Positions 35,201 to 42,464 of a stretch of 64,000 nucleotides of DNA are shown here, one piece after another. Positions within the stretch are counted from its first letter, which is position 1, and each line of letters opens with the position of its first letter. Both the position numbers and the translations under genes were made by a program. Location of the stretch: NCBI RefSeq assembly GCF_003253745.1, contig NZ_MZXV01000064.1:1-64000 (forward strand), written 5' to 3'. This stretch comes from Mesorhizobium kowhaii. GTDB lineage: Bacteria; Pseudomonadota; Alphaproteobacteria; Rhizobiales; Rhizobiaceae. Below the pieces are notes generated by a model, which saw nothing but the letters and a program-made list of their open reading frames with translations, had not been told where the DNA came from and did no database searches.

Positions 35201-38186
35201 GCCATTGCTGCTCAATGTCATCTACCGGTATGCGCGTAACAGCTTCCTGGTCATAGTGTGCCGACAGGCCCGAATGAGACGTGCGGTAGCTCCCGATTGC
35301 GTCATTGAGAGCCGCCACGGCTTCCCGCAACTGGGCGAAATCTCGATCAAAGGCGATGCTGAGGTCATAACCGGCACTGTCCTGGAGTGCCCCCGCCAGT
35401 TTTCGCAGCGCCTCGAGCTCGGCTTTTGACGCATCGCCTTTGGCGCGAAGGCCGACGCTCACCAGGAAGGCGTCCAGTGCGGTGGCTAGAACCTCGGACG
35501 CACTTCTGAGCGCCTTCGCCGCTTCGAGCAAATTGTCCTGCCAGCCCGACGTCCACTCGGTGACATCTATGAGACGCAAGACCGGTCGCATCTCCACCGA
35601 CTGAAATGCGAGACCTGTTTCGGCGGCAATATGCTCCAGCGCCAGCCGGTTTGCCTCGTCATGGGAATCGCGCGATGGCCAGGACAATCTCGGAGCGTGC
35701 TGCCGCTTGTTCTTGAGAGCGATGCCGAGCGCCAGATAAGGCGTCAGACCATTGACATGGCGCCGATGCAGCGCTTCGACATAGGCGTTAAGTTCGTCGC
35801 GGCGCAGGCGAAGCCGTTCGTTGACCGCAATCCATTCGGCTCCGTCCACGCGCACGCTGCTTTCCCAGCTGTTCCTGAGCTGGTTGAGAAAGTTGCGCCG
35901 GTCCGCCTTGCTGGAATGAAGTTCGAGACAGTGCGCGCCCAGGCCATGTTCGCGAAGGCGACGATAGACGACATCGAGTGCTGCCGTCTTTTCGGCCACA
36001 AACAGCACGGTTTTGCCGACTGAAAGACAGTTGGCAATCATGTTGGCAATGGTCTGGCTCTTGCCAGTGCCGGGAGGGCCGATGATGACAAAGTCGCGAC
36101 CTTCGGCGGCGGCAAGGCTTGCGGCGGTCTGTGAAGAGTCGGCCGGCAACAGCGAAACGATGTCAGACGGAGCATAGTGGTGATCAAGGTCACGTTCGTC
36201 TCGGAATGATGCGCCATTGCCCTCGAACGCTATCTCCGGCGTGTCGATCAGATGGCGCACGACACGGTTTTCGCGCAGGGCATCAGTACGCTCGACCAGA
36301 TCCTTCCACATGAGAAATTTGGCGAAAGAGAAGGTTGAGAGCGCCGTCTCGTCCACCACCTCCATGCCGGGGACGTCGCGCACTGCCTGGCGCATAAGAC
36401 CGAGCAGCCGCGGCACATCAACGCCGCTTTCGTCCTCGGGCAGCTCACCGGAAAACTGTGGCAGTTTGAGCTCGAAGTCGCGTTCGAGAAACTGCAACAA
36501 GGTTGCGTTGAATCGCGGTTCATCTTCATGGAAGCGCAAGGTAAAACGCGATGTCGCGCTGCGGCGCTCGATTTTGACCGGTACGAGAAGTAACGGTGCG
36601 CGATAGCTGCGCTCGTCCTCGGTCTTCTTCTTCCAGCGCAGGAAGCCAACCGCCAGGAAAAGCGTATTCGCGCCGCCCTCGGCAAAGTCGTTGCGGACTT
36701 GCCGGTAAAGATCGATCAGCCGGGATTCCAATTGGCGCCCATCGAGCGTCGACGGGAGCTCGTCGCGCAGAAGCGCTTCCGCGGCAAAGCCCCGCTGGAG
36801 GTCACGTCCGTGCACCTCGCGATAGAGGGCAGCATCGCGCTCGCCCAGTGGATTCTGTTCGGGCAGCGAAATCAGCCGGATCGAAGCGCCTGCCATCAGG
36901 CGGTCCTCGAGGTAACCGACGTCAGTACAAAGAAACGGAATTGTCTTCTTGGAGTCCGGAAAATTGAGCAGGCGGTTCCGCAGTGTCAAGTCGAGGAGCT
37001 TTTTCTGCCAGCGGTCGATCCGTCCGGCCGCTGTCGTCGGCTTTACCTCGACGATCTCGACCGGCAGGGCTACCACGGCCGGTGCGGCTGGCAACGGCAA
37101 CGCGATTTCGGTTGCCACCTCTGCATCCACGCTGCGACGCATCGGTTCATGCGAAGCAAGCGGTGTGATGCCGCCACTGCGCGAGCGGCGGATATCGATG
37201 GCTGCGACAAAGGTGGCTACCTGCGTTTCATCGAGCCGCTGTTCGATTGCGTGTTGGGCAGCCTCCAGTGTCATGGCCGGCCGATGCGTCACGCCTGTCG
37301 TCTCAAACACGATCAGTTCGCGCGATGCCAGCGCCTTGCGGACCTCCATGGCATCGGGTTCAATGGCGTTGGCGAGCGTCCTTTGTGTCATCCAGACGCC
37401 GACGGCCGCGTGTCCCTGAAACATCAAAACGACAGGATGCAGGCCCGTCGCCTCCAGGGCGGACGCGAACAACAGACTGGTATCGAGACAGGTTGCCAGC
37501 TTTTCTGCCATAATGATTGAGGGACGTCGGATTTTTTGGCCGCGGCTTTCGAAGCTTGCAGGTGGCTCTGCATAATGCAGCGATAGGCCGGCAATGGCCG
37601 AATAGATTGCGGCCGCCAACATGAATGCGCGTTGCGGATTGCCGCTTTGATAGCCATCGAGGCTGGAAGGATGGCCATGCGCTGCAAGCCGCTCCGCTGC
37701 AGCACGCAGCAGCCCTGCCACCGCGGGGTCGTTGGGCATGACGAATGCAGGGAGCAGTTGCGCCATATCGATGACGCCACCCCATTCGTCGCGAGCAAGC
37801 AGGCGCACGGCAATGCGCCGTTCGGCCAGCACCGCCCCTCCTGAGGTCAGGCGCAACGTTATCTCGCCGCGCTCGGCCTCGTTGAGACCGGCCAGATAGC
37901 CGGCGTCGAGATCGATTTTCCGGTCGCTTAAGGGAAGCCGGTCGCCAGCAACGATCCGATCAATTGTCCAGCTCTTGGCGCGCAAAAAAGGTGGGTTCGA
38001 TATCAGCTCGAGAGTACATTTTTCGAAGCCCTGCTGGGTTGGGTTGTGGATCGCGATGGACCGGATCACCGGAATGGCATTTTGGAAGGATGCATATGTA
38101 AAGCTGGCGGCAATGTCCGCCACGACTTCTACTACGGGCGCGGCTGAAATACCGGCGGCACCGCCAGTGCACGAAATCGTTTCCAT
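32223..38186 (-). CDS. Giant DUF4011-helicase-Vsr-DUF3320 protein
   Basis: 1987 residues. WQKKLLDLTLRNRLLNFPDS near residue 395 is the DUF4011 signature. An SF1 helicase (COG1112-type) has Walker A IIGPPGTGKSQTIANMIAN (~702), motif II IFDEASQITTWDAVG (~1332), IVGDPKQLPPTNFF, HYRSRNESLIAF and VTRARQELIVFSG. Residues ~1630-1725 form a Vsr/DUF559-like nuclease (SPFEEAVAAELEKRGWTIVP, VDIGIRHPD, GVECDGATYH, GLGWNIVRVWSTDWW). Near 1825-1890 is a DUF3320-like domain. Proteins of this architecture have been reported as anti-phage genes; I recall the name Hhe but could not verify it. First gene of an operon with SbcD- and SbcC-like partners, which is the unusual part. Confidence 0.9.
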   Translation of the reverse strand: METISCTGGAAGISAAPVVEVVADIAASFTYASFQNAIPVIRSIAIHNPTQQGFEKCTLELISNPPFLRAKSWTIDRIVAGDRLPLSDRKIDLDAGYLAGLNEAERGEITLRLTSGGAVLAERRIAVRLLARDEWGGVIDMAQLLPAFVMPNDPAVAGLLRAAAERLAAHGHPSSLDGYQSGNPQRAFMLAAAIYSAIAGLSLHYAEPPASFESRGQKIRRPSIIMAEKLATCLDTSLLFASALEATGLHPVVLMFQGHAAVGVWMTQRTLANAIEPDAMEVRKALASRELIVFETTGVTHRPAMTLEAAQHAIEQRLDETQVATFVAAIDIRRSRSGGITPLASHEPMRRSVDAEVATEIALPLPAAPAVVALPVEIVEVKPTTAAGRIDRWQKKLLDLTLRNRLLNFPDSKKTIPFLCTDVGYLEDRLMAGASIRLISLPEQNPLGERDAALYREVHGRDLQRGFAAEALLRDELPSTLDGRQLESRLIDLYRQVRNDFAEGGANTLFLAVGFLRWKKKTEDERSYRAPLLLVPVKIERRSATSRFTLRFHEDEPRFNATLLQFLERDFELKLPQFSGELPEDESGVDVPRLLGLMRQAVRDVPGMEVVDETALSTFSFAKFLMWKDLVERTDALRENRVVRHLIDTPEIAFEGNGASFRDERDLDHHYAPSDIVSLLPADSSQTAASLAAAEGRDFVIIGPPGTGKSQTIANMIANCLSVGKTVLFVAEKTAALDVVYRRLREHGLGAHCLELHSSKADRRNFLNQLRNSWESSVRVDGAEWIAVNERLRLRRDELNAYVEALHRRHVNGLTPYLALGIALKNKRQHAPRLSWPSRDSHDEANRLALEHIAAETGLAFQSVEMRPVLRLIDVTEWTSGWQDNLLEAAKALRSASEVLATALDAFLVSVGLRAKGDASKAELEALRKLAGALQDSAGYDLSIAFDRDFAQLREAVAALNDAIGSYRTSHSGLSAHYDQEAVTRIPVDDIEQQWQRAVAAFWPNSQLGKRKVQKLLQAYVTEGMADPQQDLPLLRVMQDRRAAVEANILSGKPIGFAGLDTDTHRIGQILSMAERLRQTLRLPGLGTEDLRALLQATAPSLRSGAADSTMRQGAARFLAATAAFEAAKARFAIPAGNAPSWAGHDNPLTELMSTMGDLLDARHLLRDWTSWCGIRRRAVSQNLGALVDDIEAGLVQPTEAQSAFRLAYVRWWLPATLDADPVLRNFRRFQHEHAIEDFREIDDLVRAQASLRVISAIAHGLPAVQSVPRNSELGLLRHQMELQRPSRSIREMIGAMPTSFAKLAPCMLMSPLSIAQYLPPDQALFDVAIFDEASQITTWDAVGAIARARQTIIVGDPKQLPPTNFFGRNEEDEEVVEHEKDLESILDEAKAAGIPVRDLRWHYRSRNESLIAFSNHHYYQNRLITFPSPTVEDRAVQLRKITTGIYDRGKSRTNRIEAQAVTDEAVSRMRRWLALPEKERPTLGVITFNAQQQSLILDFFDKARQTEPELEWFFADERIEPAIVKNLENVQGDERDIILFSITFSQDNAGKRSMDFGALNRDGGERRLNVAVTRARQELIVFSGFAADQIDPNRTKAIGVQHLKAFLDFAERGAVALPAQERGSVGALESPFEEAVAAELEKRGWTIVPQVGISGFRVDIGIRHPDLAGAYLAGVECDGATYHSSATARDRDKVREQVLRGLGWNIVRVWSTDWWFDLEGCTERLHASLAALLEESRRKQAEQQESEAAIHWDMGHKVDPMDPLPAEDLASAGEPEHPSITSEPELVAAPVATGERPSASGAILPAAAHSTHDAVPTGGRYRLTDLTGFSTSPDQFYDFVYRGTLRSMVDAVIEQEGPLREDVLAQRIARAHGWLRTGNKIRERIDLHLREFDRTEESSGSFLWKRGTVVDLLDYRMPFDADARRSIADIPIAELAAVVVANKDILEQSDPALDLARLLGVERLAAISRSRLDEAIDRARRNLAST

Positions 38187-38822
38187 TCCCCCGCCCCCTA
38201 GTTTTCACTTAGGATAGGACTTTGCGGCCCGAATTTGAAAGTAAAATCTCGGTATGGTCACTGCTAAATTCTTCAACAGCATAATTTTTGAAATATGAAC
38301 CGCATCGGACAGCTGGACAGTTGTCGACCGCAGCAGGGATCGTGATCCAGCCACGGGGACAGCAGGCGCGGCTTCGCCATCTTGCGGGAGAGGTACGATG
38401 CGACAATTGCTGGTCTTAACGCGCTGAGGCCATGAGGTCACACGTCGCCAACGCCCATGAACGCGACCAGGTCAAGGAACCAATCAAGGCGCCCCCCGGA
38501 ACTGATCTTTTCGCCGCGCCGGATCGAGGCGACCTGGGGACGCACGCGATGATGGAACGGTGACACAAGGAGCAGGAGCGTTCAGGCAAGGCATGCAGGA
38601 TGCAGCAGCACTATTCGTACAGTTGGGCGCGGCCTCATCATTTCTGCGCTCGGTTTGTTTCCCGGCTTTGACTGCCCTCGTACAGATTGGTTTTCTAGGC
38701 CGCAGCCTGCTGCCTTGGCGATGTCTCCGGTCTAAACAAGCGGGTGTCGGGGAGTACCATTATGCCATCAGTTCTTGTGTGACATGAATTGCCATCAGCG
38801 GTGTTTCATGTTTGCTGGGTCT
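38187..38822. other. Gap between helicase operon and DUF309 gene
   Basis: No gene supported. It holds the promoter of the minus-strand helicase operon near 38190-38300 (AT-richer text, TAATTTTTGAAATATG at about 38281-38296). The open frame minus 38205-38441 has no family resemblance. Confidence 0.4.
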
Positions 38823-39362
38823 ATGTCACGTCCTCGCTTGCTGCCCGAAAAACGGTTCCCAACCTATGCGTACCTGCCTGGCAGACATCCGCATCCGGTG
38901 CGCGATCCCTTGGGCCATAGTTACCAAAACGAGCCGGTGACCGTCGCCGTTGAGGAAGCGCTAGGCTCGGATGTATTTCGATGGGGAATCGACCTTTTCA
39001 ACCACGGTTATTACTGGGAATCTCATGAGGCTTGGGAGCCTCTTTGGCATGCTGCGAAACAAAGCACTCAGCATCGCGTGTTCTTCAAGGGATTGATCCT
39101 GTTGGCGGCGTCAGGGGTGAAAATTCGCGAGGGAAAGCGGGTCGCTGCCGCGCGCCATGCGGCAAGAGCTGCAGGGCTTTTTCGACAAATAGTGAGGGGG
39201 CAAAACGGGCTCTTTGAGGCCGCGCTCGGCATGCCACCTGCCGCGCTTGCAGAATATGCCGATGCTGCCACAACTTCCCCGGTTGTTTTGCCGGAGCCGA
39301 TGCCTGGCCAGCCTGTTCCCGTTTTCGAGTTCATACTCGCACCAAAATCCGAGAGTGTTTGA
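38823..39362 (+). CDS. DUF309 family protein
   Basis: 179 residues from ATG 38823; earlier starts at 38775 (TTG) or 38784 (ATG) are possible, and none has a good Shine-Dalgarno. GIDLFNHGYYWESHEAWEPL then WHAAKQSTQHRVFFKGLILL is the clear DUF309 signature (a helical domain with conserved Asn-His and HExW), and KIREGKRVAAARHA fits its second half. The function is unknown. It is the last gene of the cargo, just before the damaged parB copy. Confidence 0.82.
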   Translation: MSRPRLLPEKRFPTYAYLPGRHPHPVRDPLGHSYQNEPVTVAVEEALGSDVFRWGIDLFNHGYYWESHEAWEPLWHAAKQSTQHRVFFKGLILLAASGVKIREGKRVAAARHAARAAGLFRQIVRGQNGLFEAALGMPPAALAEYADAATTSPVVLPEPMPGQPVPVFEFILAPKSESV

Positions 39363-39486
39363 TCGGCAACCCAGTCCGTTCCAGCCAGCATCGTCAGCGG
39401 GAAGCGGACGTTGATCGCAGTCCTGGTTAAAAGCCACTAACCTCGCGGCCAGCCTAGAACAACCCGCATTGCGTCGGCTCGGGCAT

Positions 39487-39747
39487 CAGGTGATCATCTC
39501 CGACTTGTTCGGCGAAGACAGCTATTTCGCCGATGCCACCTGTTCTGGCAAAAGCAGAAAGAACAAGCGAGCCAGACGCGGCACGTCCATGCCGCCGTGC
39601 GCGCCGCCATGCTCGACCATCCCGCGATGGCGCTGCTCCTGATGGTGGCACACGCCATTATCGGTTCCGGCCTTTGGCAGGTGCGGCCCGAACCGCAGCG
39701 CACAGCTGACGACACGATCGCCGCAAGCCTTCCAACTGCAGGGTCGT
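39487..39747 (+). pseudogene. Truncated second copy of the parB-like gene
   Basis: Text at 39495-39560 nearly repeats the gene at 22010-22075 (TCTCCGACTTGTTCGGCGAA, AGCTATTTCGCCGATGCC), with a one-base deletion that shifts the frame. Text at 39585-39735 repeats 22375-22525 (GCGCCATGCTCGACCATCCC, TTGGCAGGTGCGGCCCGA). About 300 bp between the two blocks is missing. It ends at a TAG near 39747 before the DUF736 leader. It records duplication of parB DNA at the right border of the cargo. Confidence 0.85.
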
Positions 39748-40302
39748 AGCTTCATTCGTCGAGAAGAAATCAAGCCCGGCGTCGGCTCTTTCGAGTGCTG
39801 CCTCCTGGCCCCGTTCCCGGGCGGCATCGGCCGCATTTTTTTTCGTGTTTCAGACGCGCACCGCGCGAGAAATCACGCCCCGACCGAGGCTATGCGGCAG
39901 CCGTGCATCACGGCCGGGGATGGTTGCCGAGGCGCCCAGCACATGGACATATCTGTCGCTTGGACAGGTCTCAGTGCGTCGGCGGACCCGGCACCTGCAT
40001 TGCCGCCTGCTTTGTCGTGCTCGCCCGATCGCGCGGCCTGTCTCCATGCTCTCGTCAAGGACCATTTCCCCGCGGCTGGCTTGTCGACCTATGGACGGGT
40101 CCGACCGCCCGAAACCCTCGCGGCCAGCTTTTTTCCCCGCCGCCTGCGGCGGCTTCCTCGCGCCGCTTCGCTTCAAAAAAGCTGCCCGCTCGGGTCCTCC
40201 GCTGCCGCTGCGGCCCTGTCGGGTTCGGGCGCTCGGACGCGCCCATCACGGTCCGCCATCGCAGGGGAATGGTCCCCGGCGACAGCAAAAGGAGACTTTC
40301 AA
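39748..40302. other. DUF736 leader with nested inverted repeats
   Basis: A GC-rich, gene-free stretch. AGCTTTTTT (40126-40134) is the inverse of AAAAAAGCT (40175-40183). Between them GCCGCC-tgc-GGCGGC (40139-40153) makes a second stem. This could be a terminator, a regulatory hairpin or a relic of an insertion. Long open frames across it (39795-40589, 39850-40176) look like GC-rich shadows. Confidence 0.55.
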
Positions 40303-40626
40303 ATGACCGCGATCGGTTATGTCACGAAGCAGGAAAACGGCGGCTACAAGGGCCAGCTCAAGACGCTCAGCGTCCGCGCCGACATCGACATCGTGCCCAA
40401 TCAGGCCAAGAGCGCCGAAAACCATCCCGACTTCCGGGTGCTGACTCAAGGGGTCGAAGTGGGTGCGGGCTGGATTCGCACCGGCGAGACCTCCGGCAAG
40501 GGCTATGTGAGCCTGTCGATCGCAGCCCCCGAGTTCGGTCCGCGCAAGCTCTACGCCAATCTCGGCCGCGCCGCCGGCCAGGACGATGACGACACCTACG
40601 CCATCATCTGGAACCCCGTCGACTGA
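40303..40626 (+). CDS. DUF736 family protein
   Basis: 107 residues from ATG 40303, with AAAGGAG upstream. MTAIGYVTKQENGGYKGQLK, ENHPDFRVLTQGVEVGAGWI and YVSLSIAAPEFGPRKLYANL are diagnostic DUF736 blocks. These small proteins are near universal in the transfer regions of alphaproteobacterial plasmids and ICEs, always close to relaxase and TraF genes; no activity is proven. It is followed at 169 bp by the RdfS-like gene. Confidence 0.92.
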   Translation: MTAIGYVTKQENGGYKGQLKTLSVRADIDIVPNQAKSAENHPDFRVLTQGVEVGAGWIRTGETSGKGYVSLSIAAPEFGPRKLYANLGRAAGQDDDDTYAIIWNPVD

Positions 40627-40794
40627 ACTGTTGACCTCGGGCCTCGCGCCGCAACCGGCGCGGGGCTCCTCCATTTCCAAGCAGGTCCGCCCGAAGGGGC
40701 GGCGAAAACTCTCCCCCGACTCTTCGCCCGTCCCCACGACGACCTTGCTGGCCGATCCTCGCCTGCGCCTTCCGAGAGCGAAACGAGGATCATC

Positions 40795-41064
40795 ATGGAC
40801 GACGAAAACGAACGCGCGGCCCGCGCCAAGAAGGGCAGCCCGTTTCTCAATACCGCGCAAGCCGCCTTCTATATCGGCCTGTCCCAGCGCACGCTGGAGA
40901 AGATGCGGCTCAAAGGCGGCGGCCCGAAATTCCGCAAGCACGGCCGCTATGTCCGCTACCACATCGACGAGCTCGACGACTGGTCGAAGGGACAGCCGCA
41001 GGACTCTATTCCCGAGGATGGCGAGGTCACTTCCGGTTCCGCCGGCGAGGGGGGGCGCCCATGA
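40795..41064 (+). CDS. HTH excisionase-like protein, RdfS candidate
   Basis: 89 residues. SPFLNTAQAAFYIGLSQRTL, EKMRLKGGGPKFRKHGRYVR and YHIDELDDWS form a winged-helix HTH_17 domain of the kind used by excisionases. In ICEMlSymR7A the recombination directionality factor RdfS is a protein of this type, placed directly upstream of traF and the transfer genes; the same order is seen here, with a 4-base overlap into traF. It would steer the ICE integrase towards excision. A plain HTH regulator remains possible. Confidence 0.72.
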   Translation: MDDENERAARAKKGSPFLNTAQAAFYIGLSQRTLEKMRLKGGGPKFRKHGRYVRYHIDELDDWSKGQPQDSIPEDGEVTSGSAGEGGRP

Positions 41065-41609
41065 GCCGGCGCCCTTCCATCCGTTTGATCGGCAGCCGTC
41101 TGCGGCGCCTTCGAGCGCGCAAAACGATCGCGCTTGCCACGATTGGCCTCGGCCTGATCTGCTTCGCCGCCTTCGTCAGACCAACCCCTTGGCTGGTCTG
41201 GAACGCCTCGGCCAGCGCGCCGGTCGGCCTTTATCGTGTCGCGGCTGGATCACCCGCGCGTGCCGACCTCGTGCTCGCCCGCCCACCAAAATCGGTCGCC
41301 GATCTCGCCGCCGAACGCGGCTACCTGCCTCGCAATGTGCCGCTGGTGAAGGGCCTTGCCGCGCTCCCTGGCGAGCATGTCTGTGCCTTCAATGACGCCA
41401 TCATCATCGCCGGTGAGATCGTCGCGCGCCGGCTGACAACCGACAGCCAGAGCCGCCCACTGCCATGGTGGAGCGGGTGCCGAAATCTCTCTGATGACGA
41501 GGTGTTCCTGCTTGGCAGCGAGGTAAATCGCTCCTTCGACAGCCGCTACTTCGGGCCGGTGCCGGCCGCAAATATCATCGGGAGGCTCGTGCCGCTATGG
41601 ACCGATTGA
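41061..41609 (+). CDS. traF: Conjugative-transfer S26 signal peptidase TraF
   Basis: 182 residues. After a membrane anchor (~25-45, IALATIGLGLICFAAFV), WNASASAPVGLYRVAAGSPA carries the catalytic serine and NVPLVKGLAALPGEHVC the lysine of the S26 dyad. ARRLTTDSQSRPLPWWSGCR and VFLLGSEVNRSFDSRYFGPV are the closing family blocks. TraF-type peptidases mature pilin for type IV conjugation. It overlaps the HTH gene before it (4 bp) and the lytic transglycosylase after it (13 bp). Confidence 0.92.
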   Translation: MSRRPSIRLIGSRLRRLRARKTIALATIGLGLICFAAFVRPTPWLVWNASASAPVGLYRVAAGSPARADLVLARPPKSVADLAAERGYLPRNVPLVKGLAALPGEHVCAFNDAIIIAGEIVARRLTTDSQSRPLPWWSGCRNLSDDEVFLLGSEVNRSFDSRYFGPVPAANIIGRLVPLWTD

Positions 41610-42280
41610 CCCTCCTGATGCTCGGCATGATCGCTATTGCGCCATGCGCCTGTTCCGCCTCGACCGGCGCTGAGCCCGTCGTCATCTCCCGTAATCCGCA
41701 GCTTGGACGATGGCAGGCGTTCACAGCGGAAGCAAGCAGACGCTTCCGCATTCCCCAAGCCTGGATTCACGCCGTCATGGATGCCGAAAGCAGCGGCAAG
41801 ACCATGCTCGATGGCCACCCCATCACCTCACGCGCGGGGGCGATAGGCCTCATGCAGGTGATGCCTGGCACCTATGAGAACATGCGTGCCGAATACAGTC
41901 TGGGACCTGATCCGCACGATCCGCGCGACAATATTGTGGCCGGGACCGCCTATCTGCGCGCCATGTATGACCGCTTCGGCTTCCCAGGCCTGTTTGCCGC
42001 CTACAACGCAGGACCCGAGCGTTACGAAGACCATTTGAAGCGTGGCAAGCCGCTGCCGAAGGAGACCATCGCCTATCTGGAACAGCTCAAGGCGACGGGG
42101 ATTTCGGCCGCCGACATGAACGAATTCAGGGGCGAATCCGCGACTCCAAAGCGAAGAAACGCGCACTCCGGACGCTCGCTCTTCTTCCTTCATGATGGTG
42201 TTCGCGCCGGCGAAAGCAATGACGATCTCTTCGTGCCGCTCGGCAAAGATGACGCGCGGTTAACGAAGCCGGATCGCTAG
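41597..42280 (+). CDS. Lytic transglycosylase of the transfer region
   Basis: 227 residues with a lipoprotein-like or signal start (LLMLGMIAIAPCACSAST). The SLT domain has its catalytic Glu in VMDAESSGKTMLDG, then AIGLMQVMPGTYENMRAEY, NIVAGTAYLRAMYDRFG and FAAYNAGPERYEDHLK. It opens peptidoglycan locally for the mating channel, like TrbN/VirB1. Its position between traF and the relaxase gene matches ICE transfer operons. Confidence 0.92.
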   Translation: MDRLTLLMLGMIAIAPCACSASTGAEPVVISRNPQLGRWQAFTAEASRRFRIPQAWIHAVMDAESSGKTMLDGHPITSRAGAIGLMQVMPGTYENMRAEYSLGPDPHDPRDNIVAGTAYLRAMYDRFGFPGLFAAYNAGPERYEDHLKRGKPLPKETIAYLEQLKATGISAADMNEFRGESATPKRRNAHSGRSLFFLHDGVRAGESNDDLFVPLGKDDARLTKPDR

Positions 42281-42464
42281 CGATGTGCGGGTCAGGCGCG
42301 TCCTGGAGAGGAGGGGGAGGGCGCGTAAGGCAAGATAAAAGCACCGCCTCCAAGAGGCGGCGAAGTCTTTGTCTGCACATCGTTTTTCCAGGAGGCTGGC
42401 GCCGGTGCCATGAGGGTTGGACGCGTAAGCTGTTGATTTTGCTTAGCCTGGCCAGGAGGCTGGC
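42281..42464 (+). other. Candidate origin of transfer (oriT) upstream of the relaxase
   Basis: This 184-bp gene-free gap precedes the relaxase gene. CCGCCTC-caa-GAGGCGG (42344-42360) is a perfect 7-bp-arm hairpin, preceded by GCGCGTAAGGCAAGATAAAA (42331-42350 region). A hairpin beside a short AT-richer stretch next to its own relaxase gene is the usual shape of oriT. The nic site cannot be read from sequence alone. Confidence 0.45.

Noticed and set aside
39795..40589. 264-residue plus-strand frame before DUF736
   Set aside because: Arginine-rich GC shadow overlapping the supported DUF736 frame; no domain.
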